DNA from: Pseudomonadota bacterium
GTDB lineage: Bacteria > Pseudomonadota > Gammaproteobacteria > Steroidobacterales > Steroidobacteraceae
Direction: 5' to 3'
Assembly: GCA_021805865.1 (NCBI GenBank)
Contig: JAJZDX010000010.1
Location: 62,001 to 126,000, forward strand
Length of the DNA: 64,000 nt
The notes under the pieces were generated by a model that made no database searches, had not been told where the DNA came from, and was given only the letters and a program-made list of their open reading frames with translations. Every line of letters begins with the position of its first letter. Position 1 is the first letter of the stretch. The position numbers and the translations under genes are program-made. Positions 9,112 through 17,956 of this stretch are shown here, one piece after another.

Positions 9112-10488
9112 TTAGAGAGGGTGTGTGTCGCGGGCCGGAAGCTGCACGGCGACGCGACCCTCTCCAGGCAGAAAGCGCGCGTCGCCGCCGTGGCTGCGCG
9201 CCACTTGACGCACGATGGCCAGTCCCAGCCCGGAGCCCGGGGTTTGGGGGCTCAGCCGGTGGAAGCGCTCGAAGATGGACTCCTCCTGGCCGGCCGGCAC
9301 ACCCGGGCCCCCATCGGCAACCTCGATCGTGATCGCACCGGAGCCGGATGCCGGGGGAAGGATTCGCGCGGTGACGGCGCCCTGGCCGTGCACGAGCGCG
9401 TTGTCGAGCAGATTGCGGACCATGTCGCGAAGGTCTTCCGCCCGGCCGCGCAGCGGCACAACGTCCGGCACGTCGACTTCCAGCGGCCGTCCCTGCGCTT
9501 CCATCAGGGGCAGCACCTGCGCCGCCGCCTCACGGACCAGCCGTGACAGGTTGACGGTCGGCAGCTCGGCGCCCTGGCGCTCGTGCGACAGGGACTCCTT
9601 GCGGGCGAGGTCGATGAGCTGATCGACGAGGCGCCCCATTTGGGCGAGCTCGCGCTCGACGGCCGGCCAGTCGGTCGTGCCGGTGAGGCGCGCACGCTGC
9701 AGCCGCAGGTTGAGCACCGCGAGCGGAGTGCGCAGCTCATGAGCCGCATCGGCCGTGAGGCGCCGCTCGACGGCATAGGCGCGGGAAAGCCGCTCGAGCG
9801 CGCCGTTGACGGCCTCGACCAGGGGTTGGACTTCCCGCGGCAGGCCGCCCGAGGAGATGCGCAGGTCCGGCCGGCGCGGACCCACGCGAGCCGCCTCACT
9901 CGAGGCGCGCTCGATGGGTCGCAGGCTCCAGCCGATGATGAGCCAGATCAGGGCGAGGGCGAGCACGGCGAAGATGATGAGCACCGAGATATGCTCCGAG
10001 TCCTCCTCGAACAGGCTGTCGACCAGCGTGGCGCGGCTCATGTCGCGCCGGGCTACGACCACGGTGTTCCCGCCCGGGGCGCGGGCCGCGACGATCGGCT
10101 GCTTGTCGGCTCCCACTCCGATGAACTCCACCGGGCCGACCGCAGCGCGCGCGTCCACCGGAATGTAAGGCAGGGGACGCGGGAGGTTGGCCGACCAGGC
10201 GCGCGGGCGGTGATCGGGCCCGAACACGGTGAACGTGAATTGCCGCGAAGGAGCGGCGTAGACCCGCCGCCAGTCCGCGTGCAGGCGCACCTCGAGGGCG
10301 CCGCCGGGAGCGAAGCGCAGGGCGTCGATCAGCTCACGAGCCTGGTTCTGCAGTGTTCGCGCGTGCAAGCCCTCGAGAATGTCGTGTACCTCGAAGCGGT
10401 ACTCGGCGAAGGAGGCGGCGAGCCCGAGCGTGAACAGCGCGAACATCACCCCGAGCAGGCGCAGCCGCAGGCTGTGCGGGCGGCTCAT
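9112..10488 (-). CDS. Sensor histidine kinase, QseC/PmrB-like
   Basis: A 458-residue membrane kinase starting at MSRPHSLRLRLL; its ATG overlaps the response-regulator TGA (ATGA), so the pair is translationally coupled. One membrane helix near the N-terminus (LGVMFALFTLGLAASF), a ~130-residue periplasmic sensor region, a second helix (VLIIFAVLALALIWLIIGW), a HAMP-like linker, the phospho-acceptor H-box DAAHELRTPLAVL, then N (NLLDNALVHGQG), G1 (DGGPGVP), F (IFERFHR) and G2 (GSGLGLAIV) boxes. The ligand cannot be read from sequence. Its position divergent from an RND pump operon suggests it senses a toxic compound or envelope stress. Confidence 0.92.
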   Translation of the reverse strand: MSRPHSLRLRLLGVMFALFTLGLAASFAEYRFEVHDILEGLHARTLQNQARELIDALRFAPGGALEVRLHADWRRVYAAPSRQFTFTVFGPDHRPRAWSANLPRPLPYIPVDARAAVGPVEFIGVGADKQPIVAARAPGGNTVVVARRDMSRATLVDSLFEEDSEHISVLIIFAVLALALIWLIIGWSLRPIERASSEAARVGPRRPDLRISSGGLPREVQPLVEAVNGALERLSRAYAVERRLTADAAHELRTPLAVLNLRLQRARLTGTTDWPAVERELAQMGRLVDQLIDLARKESLSHERQGAELPTVNLSRLVREAAAQVLPLMEAQGRPLEVDVPDVVPLRGRAEDLRDMVRNLLDNALVHGQGAVTARILPPASGSGAITIEVADGGPGVPAGQEESIFERFHRLSPQTPGSGLGLAIVRQVARSHGGDARFLPGEGRVAVQLPARDTHPL

Positions 10489-11165
10489 GCGCCCCCGGTC
10501 TCCACCAGTCGATAGCCTATGCCCCACTTGGTCTCGATGGCGAGTCGAGCTTCGGCGCCGGCGAGCTTGCGCCGCAGGCGCGAGACCGCCGCCTCGAGCG
10601 CGTTGGCGCTGCCGGCATCCTCGAGCGCGTACAAGCGGTCCTCGAGCCGATCCTTGGTGATCACCCGCCCGGGAACACGCATCAGCTCCTCGAGCAATGC
10701 CGCCTCGCGGCGGGTCAGATCGAGCGGCTTGCCCGACGCCGAAGCCTGCCGCGTGACGGTGTCGAACAGGATGCCCCCGAGCGAGTAGCTGGTCTCGCGC
10801 CGGCTGCCGGCGCGACGCAGCACGGCGCGCAGGCGCGCCTCGAGCTCGAGCAGGTTGAAGGGCTTGACGATGTAGTCGTCGGCGCCGGAGTTCAGGCCCC
10901 GCAGCCGGTCCTCGATGCTGTCACGGGCCGTCACGATGATGGCGGGGAGCTCGGAGTGCAGCTCGCGCAGGGACTCGAGCAGCCGCATCCCGTCGGTATC
11001 GGGCAGTCCCAGGTCGAGCACGACCGCATCCATCCGGGCGATGCGGGCGGCCGAAAGCGCCTGCTCGGCGCGGCCGACCGCATCGACGGCAAAGCCACGC
11101 TCACGCAGGTGATCGGCGATCATCTCGCGGATCGCCTGGTGGTCTTCGACCAGCAACACTCTCAT
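10485..11165 (-). CDS. OmpR-family response regulator, QseB/PmrA-like
   Basis: A 226-residue regulator. The receiver domain has the acidic pair VEDH, the phospho-acceptor Asp51 in VVLDLGLPDTDG, the Thr in IIVTARD and Lys101 in YIVKPF. The C-terminal winged helix (DLTRREAALLEELM ... ANALEAAVSRLRRKL ... IETKWGIGYRL) is of OmpR type and would bind direct repeats spaced about 10-11 bp. It is the first gene of the two-gene operon with the kinase and is divergent from the RND operon across a 278-bp gap that contains the heptamer array at 11281. It is the likely controller of the RND pump and perhaps of the ABC exporter at 1-3407, which carries the same array. Confidence 0.93.
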   Translation of the reverse strand: MRVLLVEDHQAIREMIADHLRERGFAVDAVGRAEQALSAARIARMDAVVLDLGLPDTDGMRLLESLRELHSELPAIIVTARDSIEDRLRGLNSGADDYIVKPFNLLELEARLRAVLRRAGSRRETSYSLGGILFDTVTRQASASGKPLDLTRREAALLEELMRVPGRVITKDRLEDRLYALEDAGSANALEAAVSRLRRKLAGAEARLAIETKWGIGYRLVETGGA

Positions 11166-11280
11166 CGATCAAGTCCGACGTCGTCACCTTTTCGCGCAGG
11201 CTTGATATTATTCCCCATCCGTGACGGGCCGTTGCCCGGGATCGTGCCAGTGGCCCGGACGCCGTCCCTGCGCCCGCGCA

Positions 11281-11307
11281 AGTCCGGGGGTATCCGGCCC
11301 TGTCCGA
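11281..11307 (+). promoter_or_regulatory. Candidate operator: three heptamers with 10-bp period (copy 2)
   Basis: AGTCCGG (11281), TATCCGG (11291) and TGTCCGA (11301) repeat with a strict 10-bp step in the divergent promoter between the response regulator (start 11165) and the outer-membrane factor (start 11444). The central heptamer and flanking bases match the array at 3555-3581. It is placed to control both the two-component operon and the RND operon. The binding protein is inferred, not shown. Confidence 0.5.
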
Positions 11308-11443
11308 TCGCCCGCGTGACGGCACTGTGACGCTCGTCAGGACTTGGTCAGCAATGCGTGCCAGGATGACCGCCGCCGCCCCGGGGGCGCCGGCGCCCGC
11401 TGGGTATTTCCACTCGCACTTTGTAAGGAGAGACAGGCTACTG

Positions 11444-12898
11444 ATGTCTCGGATTGGAGATTGCGGCCCGACAGCGGCCCGATGGTTTGGCACTGGCCCG
11501 CACCGGGAGCGGGGGGGGCGCTTCGCCCGCAGAGCCGTGGCGAGGGTGGCCGGATGGGCCGCCGCGGCGCTGCTCGGGGGCTGCGCGACCTATCATGCGC
11601 TGCCGCTCGCCAGCGCGCCGAATCTGTCCCCACGGCTCTCCGGATTGCGCACCGAGGTGCCGGCGCTTCGCGCTGGCGCTGCGGCGCGGCGCATCGGCCT
11701 GGACGAGCCCCTGTCCATCGATGACATCGGGATGCTTGCGGTGCTCAACGATCCGGCGCTGCGCTCCGAGCGCGGCTACCTGGGCCTCGCCCAGGCCGCC
11801 CTGCTGCAGGCAACCCTCCTGCCGAATCCCCTGGCCAGTGTCACCTTCGAGCCCTTGCTCTCGCACGGCGTCTCACCCTCCTGGTCTGCCTCCCTCACGG
11901 AGGACGTGGGAGCAATCCTGACGTATCACACCCGCGTGAAATCGGCCCGCTTCGCGCTCGGGCAGGTGAACGCCGACCTGCTCTGGCGGGAGTGGCAGGT
12001 GGCGCAGCAGGCGCGGGTACTGGCGCTCGATCTGTACTGGAACGGCCGCTCGGTCGTGCTCGCCCGCCGCGAGGTCAAGCTCCTCGATCAGGAGGTGCGC
12101 GCGGTCCGCTCGGCCACCGAAGCCCGCGTTCTGGGTCTCCCCGCGCTCGCTCCGCTGCTCGCCGCCCAGGCCTCGGCGGAACAATTCCTCGCTACGGCCG
12201 CTCTCACGCAGCAGCAGGGCTGGCAGCAGCTTGATGCATTGCTCGGACTCACTCCCGGGGTGCGCTTTGCCATTGCCGCGCCCGTGCTGGCGCCGGTGCC
12301 CTCATCACTCGAGCCCCTGATCGCCCGCCTGCCCGAGCGCCGTCCCGACCTGGTGGCGCTCAGACTGGGCTATCGCTCGGCGGATGAGAATGTGCGCACG
12401 GCGATCATCGGCCAGTTCCCCGCCCTGGTGCTCGGTGGCCAGTGGGACCAGGACAACACCAACACGAGCAACGCCGGCCCCACCGCCGCATTCGGTCTGC
12501 CGATCTTCGACCGCAACCAGGGTCAGATCGCCGCCGCACGCGCAACGCGCCGGCTGCTGCACGAGCAGTATCAGTCGCGGCTCGATCAGGCGGCCGGCGC
12601 GGCACAGGCCCTGGTGGCGCGGATCCGCCGGCTCAACCTCGATGTCGGCCGTGCACGCCGTGAGGCGCGTACGGCCGACTCGTTCTCGCGAGCGGCCAGA
12701 AGGGCCTATTCCGAGGACAATCTCGATTCGCGCTCCCTCGTCGACTACGAGACCACCGCGCTGCGGCGCCGGATCGAGGCGAACACGCTCGAGCTGTCCC
12801 TCGGCGAGGCGCACATCGCACTCACGGTCGATCTGGGGCTCGGACTGCCGCGAGCCCGCATTGCCCTGCCCGCACATCCGAGGACATTTGCAGAATGA
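11444..12898 (+). CDS. TolC-family outer-membrane efflux lipoprotein
   Basis: First gene of an RND pump operon, 484 residues from MSRIGDCG; AAGGAG (11425-11430) precedes it and the longer track start lacks support. A lipoprotein signal is present (VAGWAAAALLGGC, lipobox LGGC) after a rather long basic N-region. Two OEP repeats follow, rich in Ala/Gln/Arg helices with the usual LPNPLASV and RPDLVALRLGYRSADENV motifs. It would form the outer-membrane channel of the pump whose adaptor and transporter lie immediately downstream; its TGA overlaps the adaptor ATG. Because the ABC exporter at 1-3407 lacks a channel gene, this protein may serve both. Confidence 0.88.
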   Translation: MSRIGDCGPTAARWFGTGPHRERGGRFARRAVARVAGWAAAALLGGCATYHALPLASAPNLSPRLSGLRTEVPALRAGAAARRIGLDEPLSIDDIGMLAVLNDPALRSERGYLGLAQAALLQATLLPNPLASVTFEPLLSHGVSPSWSASLTEDVGAILTYHTRVKSARFALGQVNADLLWREWQVAQQARVLALDLYWNGRSVVLARREVKLLDQEVRAVRSATEARVLGLPALAPLLAAQASAEQFLATAALTQQQGWQQLDALLGLTPGVRFAIAAPVLAPVPSSLEPLIARLPERRPDLVALRLGYRSADENVRTAIIGQFPALVLGGQWDQDNTNTSNAGPTAAFGLPIFDRNQGQIAAARATRRLLHEQYQSRLDQAAGAAQALVARIRRLNLDVGRARREARTADSFSRAARRAYSEDNLDSRSLVDYETTALRRRIEANTLELSLGEAHIALTVDLGLGLPRARIALPAHPRTFAE

Positions 12899-13950
12899 GC
12901 CGAGCCGCCGCCTGTGCCGCCTGTATCGCGATCAGCCTCGCCGCGCCGTTGGCGCCGGCGTACGCCAAGAGCGCACCGACACCGAGCGTGTTGGTCACCC
13001 TGACGCCGGTCAAGGAGGGCGCCCTTCCGCACGAGGTGATCGGCTACGGCACCGTGGGTCCGAGCAGCGCGGGCCGCAAGACCGTCATGGCGCCGGTGTC
13101 GGCGGTGGTCGGTGACGTGTACGTGCGCCTCGGCGAGGCGGTGTCCCGGGGCGCGCCGCTCGTGCGCCTGGTGCCGAGCCCGCAGACGGCCGCCTCCTAC
13201 GCGCAGGCGCAGTCCGCCCTTCTCGTCGCCCGACACCTGGTGGCGAGCACCCGCACGCTCGTCGCCGAGCATCTGGCGACTGCGCAACAGCTGGCCAACG
13301 CGAGGAAGACGCTGACCGATGCGCGCTCGCAGCTTCGGGCCTTTCAGTCGCTCGGAGCCTCCGGCTCAAACATCGTGCGCGCTCCGTTCTCGGCGATCGT
13401 GACCGCCCTTACGGCGAGCCCCGGTGCGATCGTCGTGCAGGGAACGCCGCTGCTCGATCTGGCCGAGCCCCGCGCGCTGGTGCTCACCGCCGGGGTCGTG
13501 CCGGTTCAGGCGGGGGAAATCAACGCCGACGATCCGGCCCGCGTCACCGTGATCGGCGGGCATCATTCCGTCGCCGCGCGGGTGCTGCTGCGCGGGGAAG
13601 TGGCTCAGTCAGGCTCCGGTCTGGTGCCGATCGAGATCGCGCTGCCGCCGGGGAAATTCCTGCCGGGCGAGATGGCCGAGGCGGCCATCACGACGCGCGA
13701 GGTCCGGGGGTACGTGGTGCCGCACGAGGCGATTCTGGTCGACAACAGCGGCGCCACGTATGTCGTTCAAGCCGTCAATCGCGTTGCGCGCAAAGTGCTC
13801 GTGCACATCCTCGATTCGCACGGTGATCGGAACGTCATCTCCGGGGCGCTCGATGTCCGTGCGCCGCTGGTGCTCACCGGCAATCACCAGCTCAGCGACG
13901 GCATGCGCATCCGGCTCGCCGATCCGGGCCCGCACGGAGTCAAGCGGTGA
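12895..13950 (+). CDS. RND periplasmic adaptor (membrane fusion protein)
   Basis: A 351-residue adaptor with a Sec signal peptide (MSRAAACAACIAISLAAPLAPAYA). It has a lipoyl half (GRKTVMAPVSAVVGDVYVRLGEAVSRGAPLV), a short helical hairpin (residues ~95-150), the second lipoyl half (VRAPFSAIVTALTASPGAIV), a beta-barrel and a membrane-proximal domain (GYVVPHEAILVDNSGATYVV). It is shorter than AcrA (about 397) and has no lipobox. It is coupled by overlapping stop/start codons to the channel gene before it (ATGA) and the pump gene after it (GTGA). Confidence 0.88.
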   Translation: MSRAAACAACIAISLAAPLAPAYAKSAPTPSVLVTLTPVKEGALPHEVIGYGTVGPSSAGRKTVMAPVSAVVGDVYVRLGEAVSRGAPLVRLVPSPQTAASYAQAQSALLVARHLVASTRTLVAEHLATAQQLANARKTLTDARSQLRAFQSLGASGSNIVRAPFSAIVTALTASPGAIVVQGTPLLDLAEPRALVLTAGVVPVQAGEINADDPARVTVIGGHHSVAARVLLRGEVAQSGSGLVPIEIALPPGKFLPGEMAEAAITTREVRGYVVPHEAILVDNSGATYVVQAVNRVARKVLVHILDSHGDRNVISGALDVRAPLVLTGNHQLSDGMRIRLADPGPHGVKR

Positions 13951-16900
13951 CCTTTACCGACTGGGTGGAGCGTCACCGTCGCTCGCTTCTGACGGTCGCG
14001 TTCGCCCTCGCTCTCGCGGGTGTCTTTGCGGCGATCACCCTCCCGGTGGGGCTGTTCCCGGTCACGAGTTTCCCGCGCATCCGCATCGAGGTGAGCACCG
14101 GCGCCATGCCGCCGAGGCAGATGCTGATCGATGTGACCGAGCCGCTCGAGCGCGTGGCGCGAGCGGTCCCGGGCGCGGAGGATGTCAGCTCGACCACCTC
14201 GCGGGGATCGGCGCAGATCTACGTCGATTTCCCCTGGGGCTACGACATGAAGGAGGCGCTGCTCGCGGTCGACGCGGCCTTCGCCCAGGAGTTGCCGGCG
14301 CTGCCGAAGGGCACGTCCTACATCATCATCCAGATGAGCCCGGACATCCTGATGCCGTTCGTGTCCTACTCGCTCACCTCGAGCAAGGTCTCGTATGCGG
14401 CGCTCAGGCGGCTGGCCAAGTACCAGATCGTGCCGCTGCTCACCGGCATCCCGGGCGTGCGCCGCGTGGGCGTGCTCGGCGGGAATACTCCGGAGGTGGA
14501 GGTCTCGGTCAATCCGCGCGAGCTTCAGGCCTACGGCCTGACCCTCGCGCAGGTCTCCCAGGCTCTCGCGCAGTCCAACATCATCCGCGCGGTCGGCCGG
14601 CTGCAGGACAACGATCTGCTGTACCTCGCGATCAGCGACAACGCCTTCACCTCGATCCGCTCGGTGCGCAGGGTCGCGCTGCGCGCGGGCCGGGCCGGCA
14701 TCGTCCGCCTCGGCGACATCGCCACGGTCACCATGGGGTCGGTGCCGAGGTGGCTGATAGTCGATGACAATGGCCACCCCGGCGTCAACATCAACGTCTA
14801 TCAGCAAAGCTCCGCCGACTCCCTGAAGCTCGCCGATGAGGTGAGGCAGAAGCTGGCGGCGTTCATGAAGACCGAGCCGCGATCCATTCATCTCGGCAAG
14901 TGGTATGACCAGACCCAGCTCGTGCGCTCCTCGGTCTCGGCGCTCGAGGAGGCGATCCTGATCGGTCTGGTGTTCGCGGGGATGGTGCTGCTCGCGTTCC
15001 TGCGCAACTGGCGGGTGACGCTGGTGGCGATGATCGTGGTGCCGCTGTCGGTGCTGATCACGGTGCTGCTGCTCTCGCTCCTTGGCATGACCTTCAACAT
15101 CATGACCCTCGGCGGCATCGCCGCCGCGATCGGCCTGCTGATCGATGACGTGATCGTGATGGTCGAGCACATCGCCCGCCGCGCGGGCCTGCCCCACATC
15201 GTCAACCCGCATGCGACGGTGCTCGAGGCGGCCAAGGAGTTCTTCGGTCCGCTGCTCGGCTCGAGCCTGGCGACCACCATCATCTTCATCCCGCTCGCGT
15301 TCCTCTCGGGCGTCACCGGAGCGTTCTTCAAGTTCCTCTCCCTCACGGTGGCCTCGGCGCTCATCATTTCCCTGCTGCTGACGGCCTTCACCGTGCCGCT
15401 GCTCGCCCGCAGCCTGATCGACTTCAAGACCTTCAAGGACCCCGCGCACGGCCGGGAGACCTGGCTCACGCGCACCCACGGGCGGATCCTGGGCAGGCTC
15501 TTCGAGCGCCCGCTGTGGCTGGTGCCGGGAATCGCGGTGCTGCTGCTCGTCGGCATCGTGGCCTACACCCACGTCGGCACCGGCTTCCTGCCGAGAATGG
15601 ACGAGGGCGGCTTTGTGCTCAATTACCATACGAAACCCGGCACCTCCCTCATCGAGTCGAACCGGGAGCTGCTCGAGATCGAGGCGATCCTGAAGAGGGA
15701 TCCCTATGTCGTCAGCTTCTCGCGGCGCACCGGCGCCGGGCTGGGTGGTGATCTGAATGCGACCTACGAGGGGGACTTCTTCGTGAGGCTCGTCTCCCCG
15801 TCGAAGCGTCCGGATATCTGGGCCGTGATGGACGAGATCTCGCGCAAGATCGCCGCGCAGGTGCCCGGAGTGCACTTCGACACCGCGCAGCTGATGAGCG
15901 ACATGATCGGCGATCTGGTCGGGAGGCCGCAGCCCGTGGTCGTCGCCCTCACCGCCAAGAACCCCGCGGTGCTGTCCGCGGTTGCGAGGCGGGTGGCCGC
16001 CGCGATCGCCAAGGTGCCGGACATCCAGCCCACCTCGGTCGACAGCGGGGTGAGGCCGGCCGGCGATGCTCTCGAGATCCACATGCACCGCGCGGCGGCG
16101 GCGATGGAGGGCGTGACGGCGCAGGAGGTGGCGAGCCAGCTGCATCATTACCTCTATGGCTCGGTCGTGACCCAGTATCTCGGCGCCGTCCGCCCCGTCG
16201 GCGTGCGGCTCTGGCTCGATCCGCCGCAAAAGAAGATCTACCGCGACGAGCTCGGCAATCTGCCGATCCGATCACCCACCGGGCGGATCATGCGTCTTGC
16301 CACCGTGGCTCAGGTGAGGTTCGTCGCCGGGCAGCCCGAGCTCACCCGCAACAACCTCGCGCAGATCGTGCCCGTGACGGCGCGGATCAGCGGCGGACAC
16401 AGCCTCGGCGCGGCAATCAGGGAGGTGCAAAGAGTGCTTGCGCGGCCGGGGCTGATTCCAAGAGGCGTCTATTACAGCCTCGGCGGACAGTACAAGCAGG
16501 AGCAGGCCGCGGTGCATGGCATGATCAAGGTGTTCGCCGCGGCGCTCGTCGCGGAATTCATCCTGCTCCTGTTCCTGTACGAGCGTTTCTCGCTGCCCAT
16601 CGTCGTCATCGCGAGCTCGGTGTTCTCGACGGGCGCGGTATTCGTCGGCCTGTGGCTGACCGGCGTCGAGCTCAACATCACGGCCATGATGGGCATGGTC
16701 ATGATCGTCGGCATCTCCACCGAGATGGCGATCTTCCTCATCTCCGAGTACCAGGAGCTCGAGAAGACGATGCCGGCGCGGGAAGCGATTCATCAGGCCG
16801 CCCGCAACCGGCTGCGCCCGATCACCATGAGCACGCTCGCCATGATCCTCGCTCTCCTGCCGCTCGGGGCCGCGATCAGCGGCTCCGGCGACCAGATGCT

Positions 16901-17021
16901 GCAGCCGCTCGCCATTGCGATCATCGCCGGCGCGCTGCTCGAGCTGCCGCTGGTGCTGCTCGCGATGCCGGTGATCATCGGGCTCACCGCGCGGCGCTCG
17001 ACCCCGATCGCGCACGAGTGA
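13947..17021 (+). CDS. RND efflux transporter (inner-membrane pump)
   Basis: A 1024-residue RND permease with a GTG start overlapping the adaptor stop (GTGA). It shows the two-fold RND layout: TM1, a large porter loop, TM2-6, TM7, a second loop, TM8-12. The TM4 segment GLLIDDVIVMVEH carries the paired aspartates of the drug/HAE class, whereas the TM10 position normally occupied by Lys in AcrB reads GISTEMAIF, a Glu as in heavy-metal CusA-like pumps. The substrate class is therefore not obvious. With the channel and adaptor genes upstream it makes a complete tripartite pump, probably under the adjacent two-component system. Confidence 0.92.
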   Translation: MTFTDWVERHRRSLLTVAFALALAGVFAAITLPVGLFPVTSFPRIRIEVSTGAMPPRQMLIDVTEPLERVARAVPGAEDVSSTTSRGSAQIYVDFPWGYDMKEALLAVDAAFAQELPALPKGTSYIIIQMSPDILMPFVSYSLTSSKVSYAALRRLAKYQIVPLLTGIPGVRRVGVLGGNTPEVEVSVNPRELQAYGLTLAQVSQALAQSNIIRAVGRLQDNDLLYLAISDNAFTSIRSVRRVALRAGRAGIVRLGDIATVTMGSVPRWLIVDDNGHPGVNINVYQQSSADSLKLADEVRQKLAAFMKTEPRSIHLGKWYDQTQLVRSSVSALEEAILIGLVFAGMVLLAFLRNWRVTLVAMIVVPLSVLITVLLLSLLGMTFNIMTLGGIAAAIGLLIDDVIVMVEHIARRAGLPHIVNPHATVLEAAKEFFGPLLGSSLATTIIFIPLAFLSGVTGAFFKFLSLTVASALIISLLLTAFTVPLLARSLIDFKTFKDPAHGRETWLTRTHGRILGRLFERPLWLVPGIAVLLLVGIVAYTHVGTGFLPRMDEGGFVLNYHTKPGTSLIESNRELLEIEAILKRDPYVVSFSRRTGAGLGGDLNATYEGDFFVRLVSPSKRPDIWAVMDEISRKIAAQVPGVHFDTAQLMSDMIGDLVGRPQPVVVALTAKNPAVLSAVARRVAAAIAKVPDIQPTSVDSGVRPAGDALEIHMHRAAAAMEGVTAQEVASQLHHYLYGSVVTQYLGAVRPVGVRLWLDPPQKKIYRDELGNLPIRSPTGRIMRLATVAQVRFVAGQPELTRNNLAQIVPVTARISGGHSLGAAIREVQRVLARPGLIPRGVYYSLGGQYKQEQAAVHGMIKVFAAALVAEFILLLFLYERFSLPIVVIASSVFSTGAVFVGLWLTGVELNITAMMGMVMIVGISTEMAIFLISEYQELEKTMPAREAIHQAARNRLRPITMSTLAMILALLPLGAAISGSGDQMLQPLAIAIIAGALLELPLVLLAMPVIIGLTARRSTPIAHE

Positions 17022-17033
17022 TCGTCCGCCGTG

Positions 17034-17945
17034 TCAGCAAGGGCCTGCGCCAGCGCTCCAGCGCCCGGCCGTCTCACCGGCGAGACCCTCGGCCTCGAGC
17101 TTCAGCAGGTGCGCGAGCAGGGATCGCTCGGCGAGCGCATGACGCTCCGCGGGCACGTCGTCGTAGACTCTCGCGACCAGGCAGGCGAGGTCAGATGGGG
17201 TCGAGTCCCTGAGCACCGCGAGCACCTTGGATTCGCGCCGCAGGCGGTGGCGGATGAGGGCGCGCACGGCCTCGCGGGGCTGGGGCATCAGGGTGCCGTG
17301 CCCAGGGGCGAGGCATCGCAGGTCTTCGCCGAGCAGGCGCTCGAGGGAGGCGAGGTAGGCGCCCATGTCGCCGTCGGGCGGATCAATGAGCACCGTGGAG
17401 CCCTGGATCACGTGATCGCCGGTGAACAGCAGCCGCTCTTCCTCGAGCAGGTAACAGAGGTGATTGGAGGCATGCCCCGGGGTGTGGATCACGCGCAGCG
17501 TCAGATCCTTCCCGAGCCTCAGGCGATCCCCGTCGTCGGGCTGGCGAGCGGGTTGGAAGGAGGCGTCCTGCCCGCGCGTCCGGGTGCTCGTGCGCCCGAT
17601 CAGCTCAGCGCCCGTGACCGATTGCAGCGCCAGCGCGCCGGGGGAATGATCCGGGTGAGTATGCGTGACGAGGATGCGCTCGATGCGACCCGGCGCGGCG
17701 GCGAGCATCGCCCGCAGGTGCCGCTCGCCACCCGGCCCGGGGTCGATGATGGTCCAGCGCTCCTCTTCGCCGAGCAGATAGGTATTGGTTCCCGGACCCG
17801 TCATCACGCCGGGGTTGGCGCAGGTGAGCCGCCAGAGCTTCTGCGACAGCCGCACCGGCTCTTCAGGCCGGATCGGGATGCTTTCCGCGCACTCGCTCAT
17901 CACTCTGGAGAGATCCGCTCCGCGCCCGCGCGCCTGGCTGGACAT
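17034..17945 (-). CDS. MBL-fold metallo-hydrolase, LACTB2-like
   Basis: A 303-residue metallo-beta-lactamase-fold protein. The start at 17945 follows the upstream reductase stop by 11 bp; MSECAESIP at 17900 is an alternative. Metal ligands are visible in THTHPDHSPGA (HxHxDH), HTPGHASNHLCY and FTGDHVIQG, with a late APGHG. The MTGPGTNTYLL start and C-terminal helical domain (RRESKVLAVL...) are those of the LACTB2 group (human member is an endoribonuclease), not of the ETHE1/Blh persulfide dioxygenases found with BigR in other bacteria. It is the last gene of the minus-strand operon headed by the ArsR regulator. Substrate unknown. Confidence 0.82.
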   Translation of the reverse strand: MSSQARGRGADLSRVMSECAESIPIRPEEPVRLSQKLWRLTCANPGVMTGPGTNTYLLGEEERWTIIDPGPGGERHLRAMLAAAPGRIERILVTHTHPDHSPGALALQSVTGAELIGRTSTRTRGQDASFQPARQPDDGDRLRLGKDLTLRVIHTPGHASNHLCYLLEEERLLFTGDHVIQGSTVLIDPPDGDMGAYLASLERLLGEDLRCLAPGHGTLMPQPREAVRALIRHRLRRESKVLAVLRDSTPSDLACLVARVYDDVPAERHALAERSLLAHLLKLEAEGLAGETAGRWSAGAGPC

Positions 17946-17956
17946 TGCCGGCCGTC

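Noticed and set aside
17034-17945. Persulfide dioxygenase (ETHE1/Blh) assignment for the MBL protein
   Set aside because: The context with a BigR-type regulator suggested it, but the sequence has the LACTB2-type start and C-terminal helices and lacks ETHE1 features.
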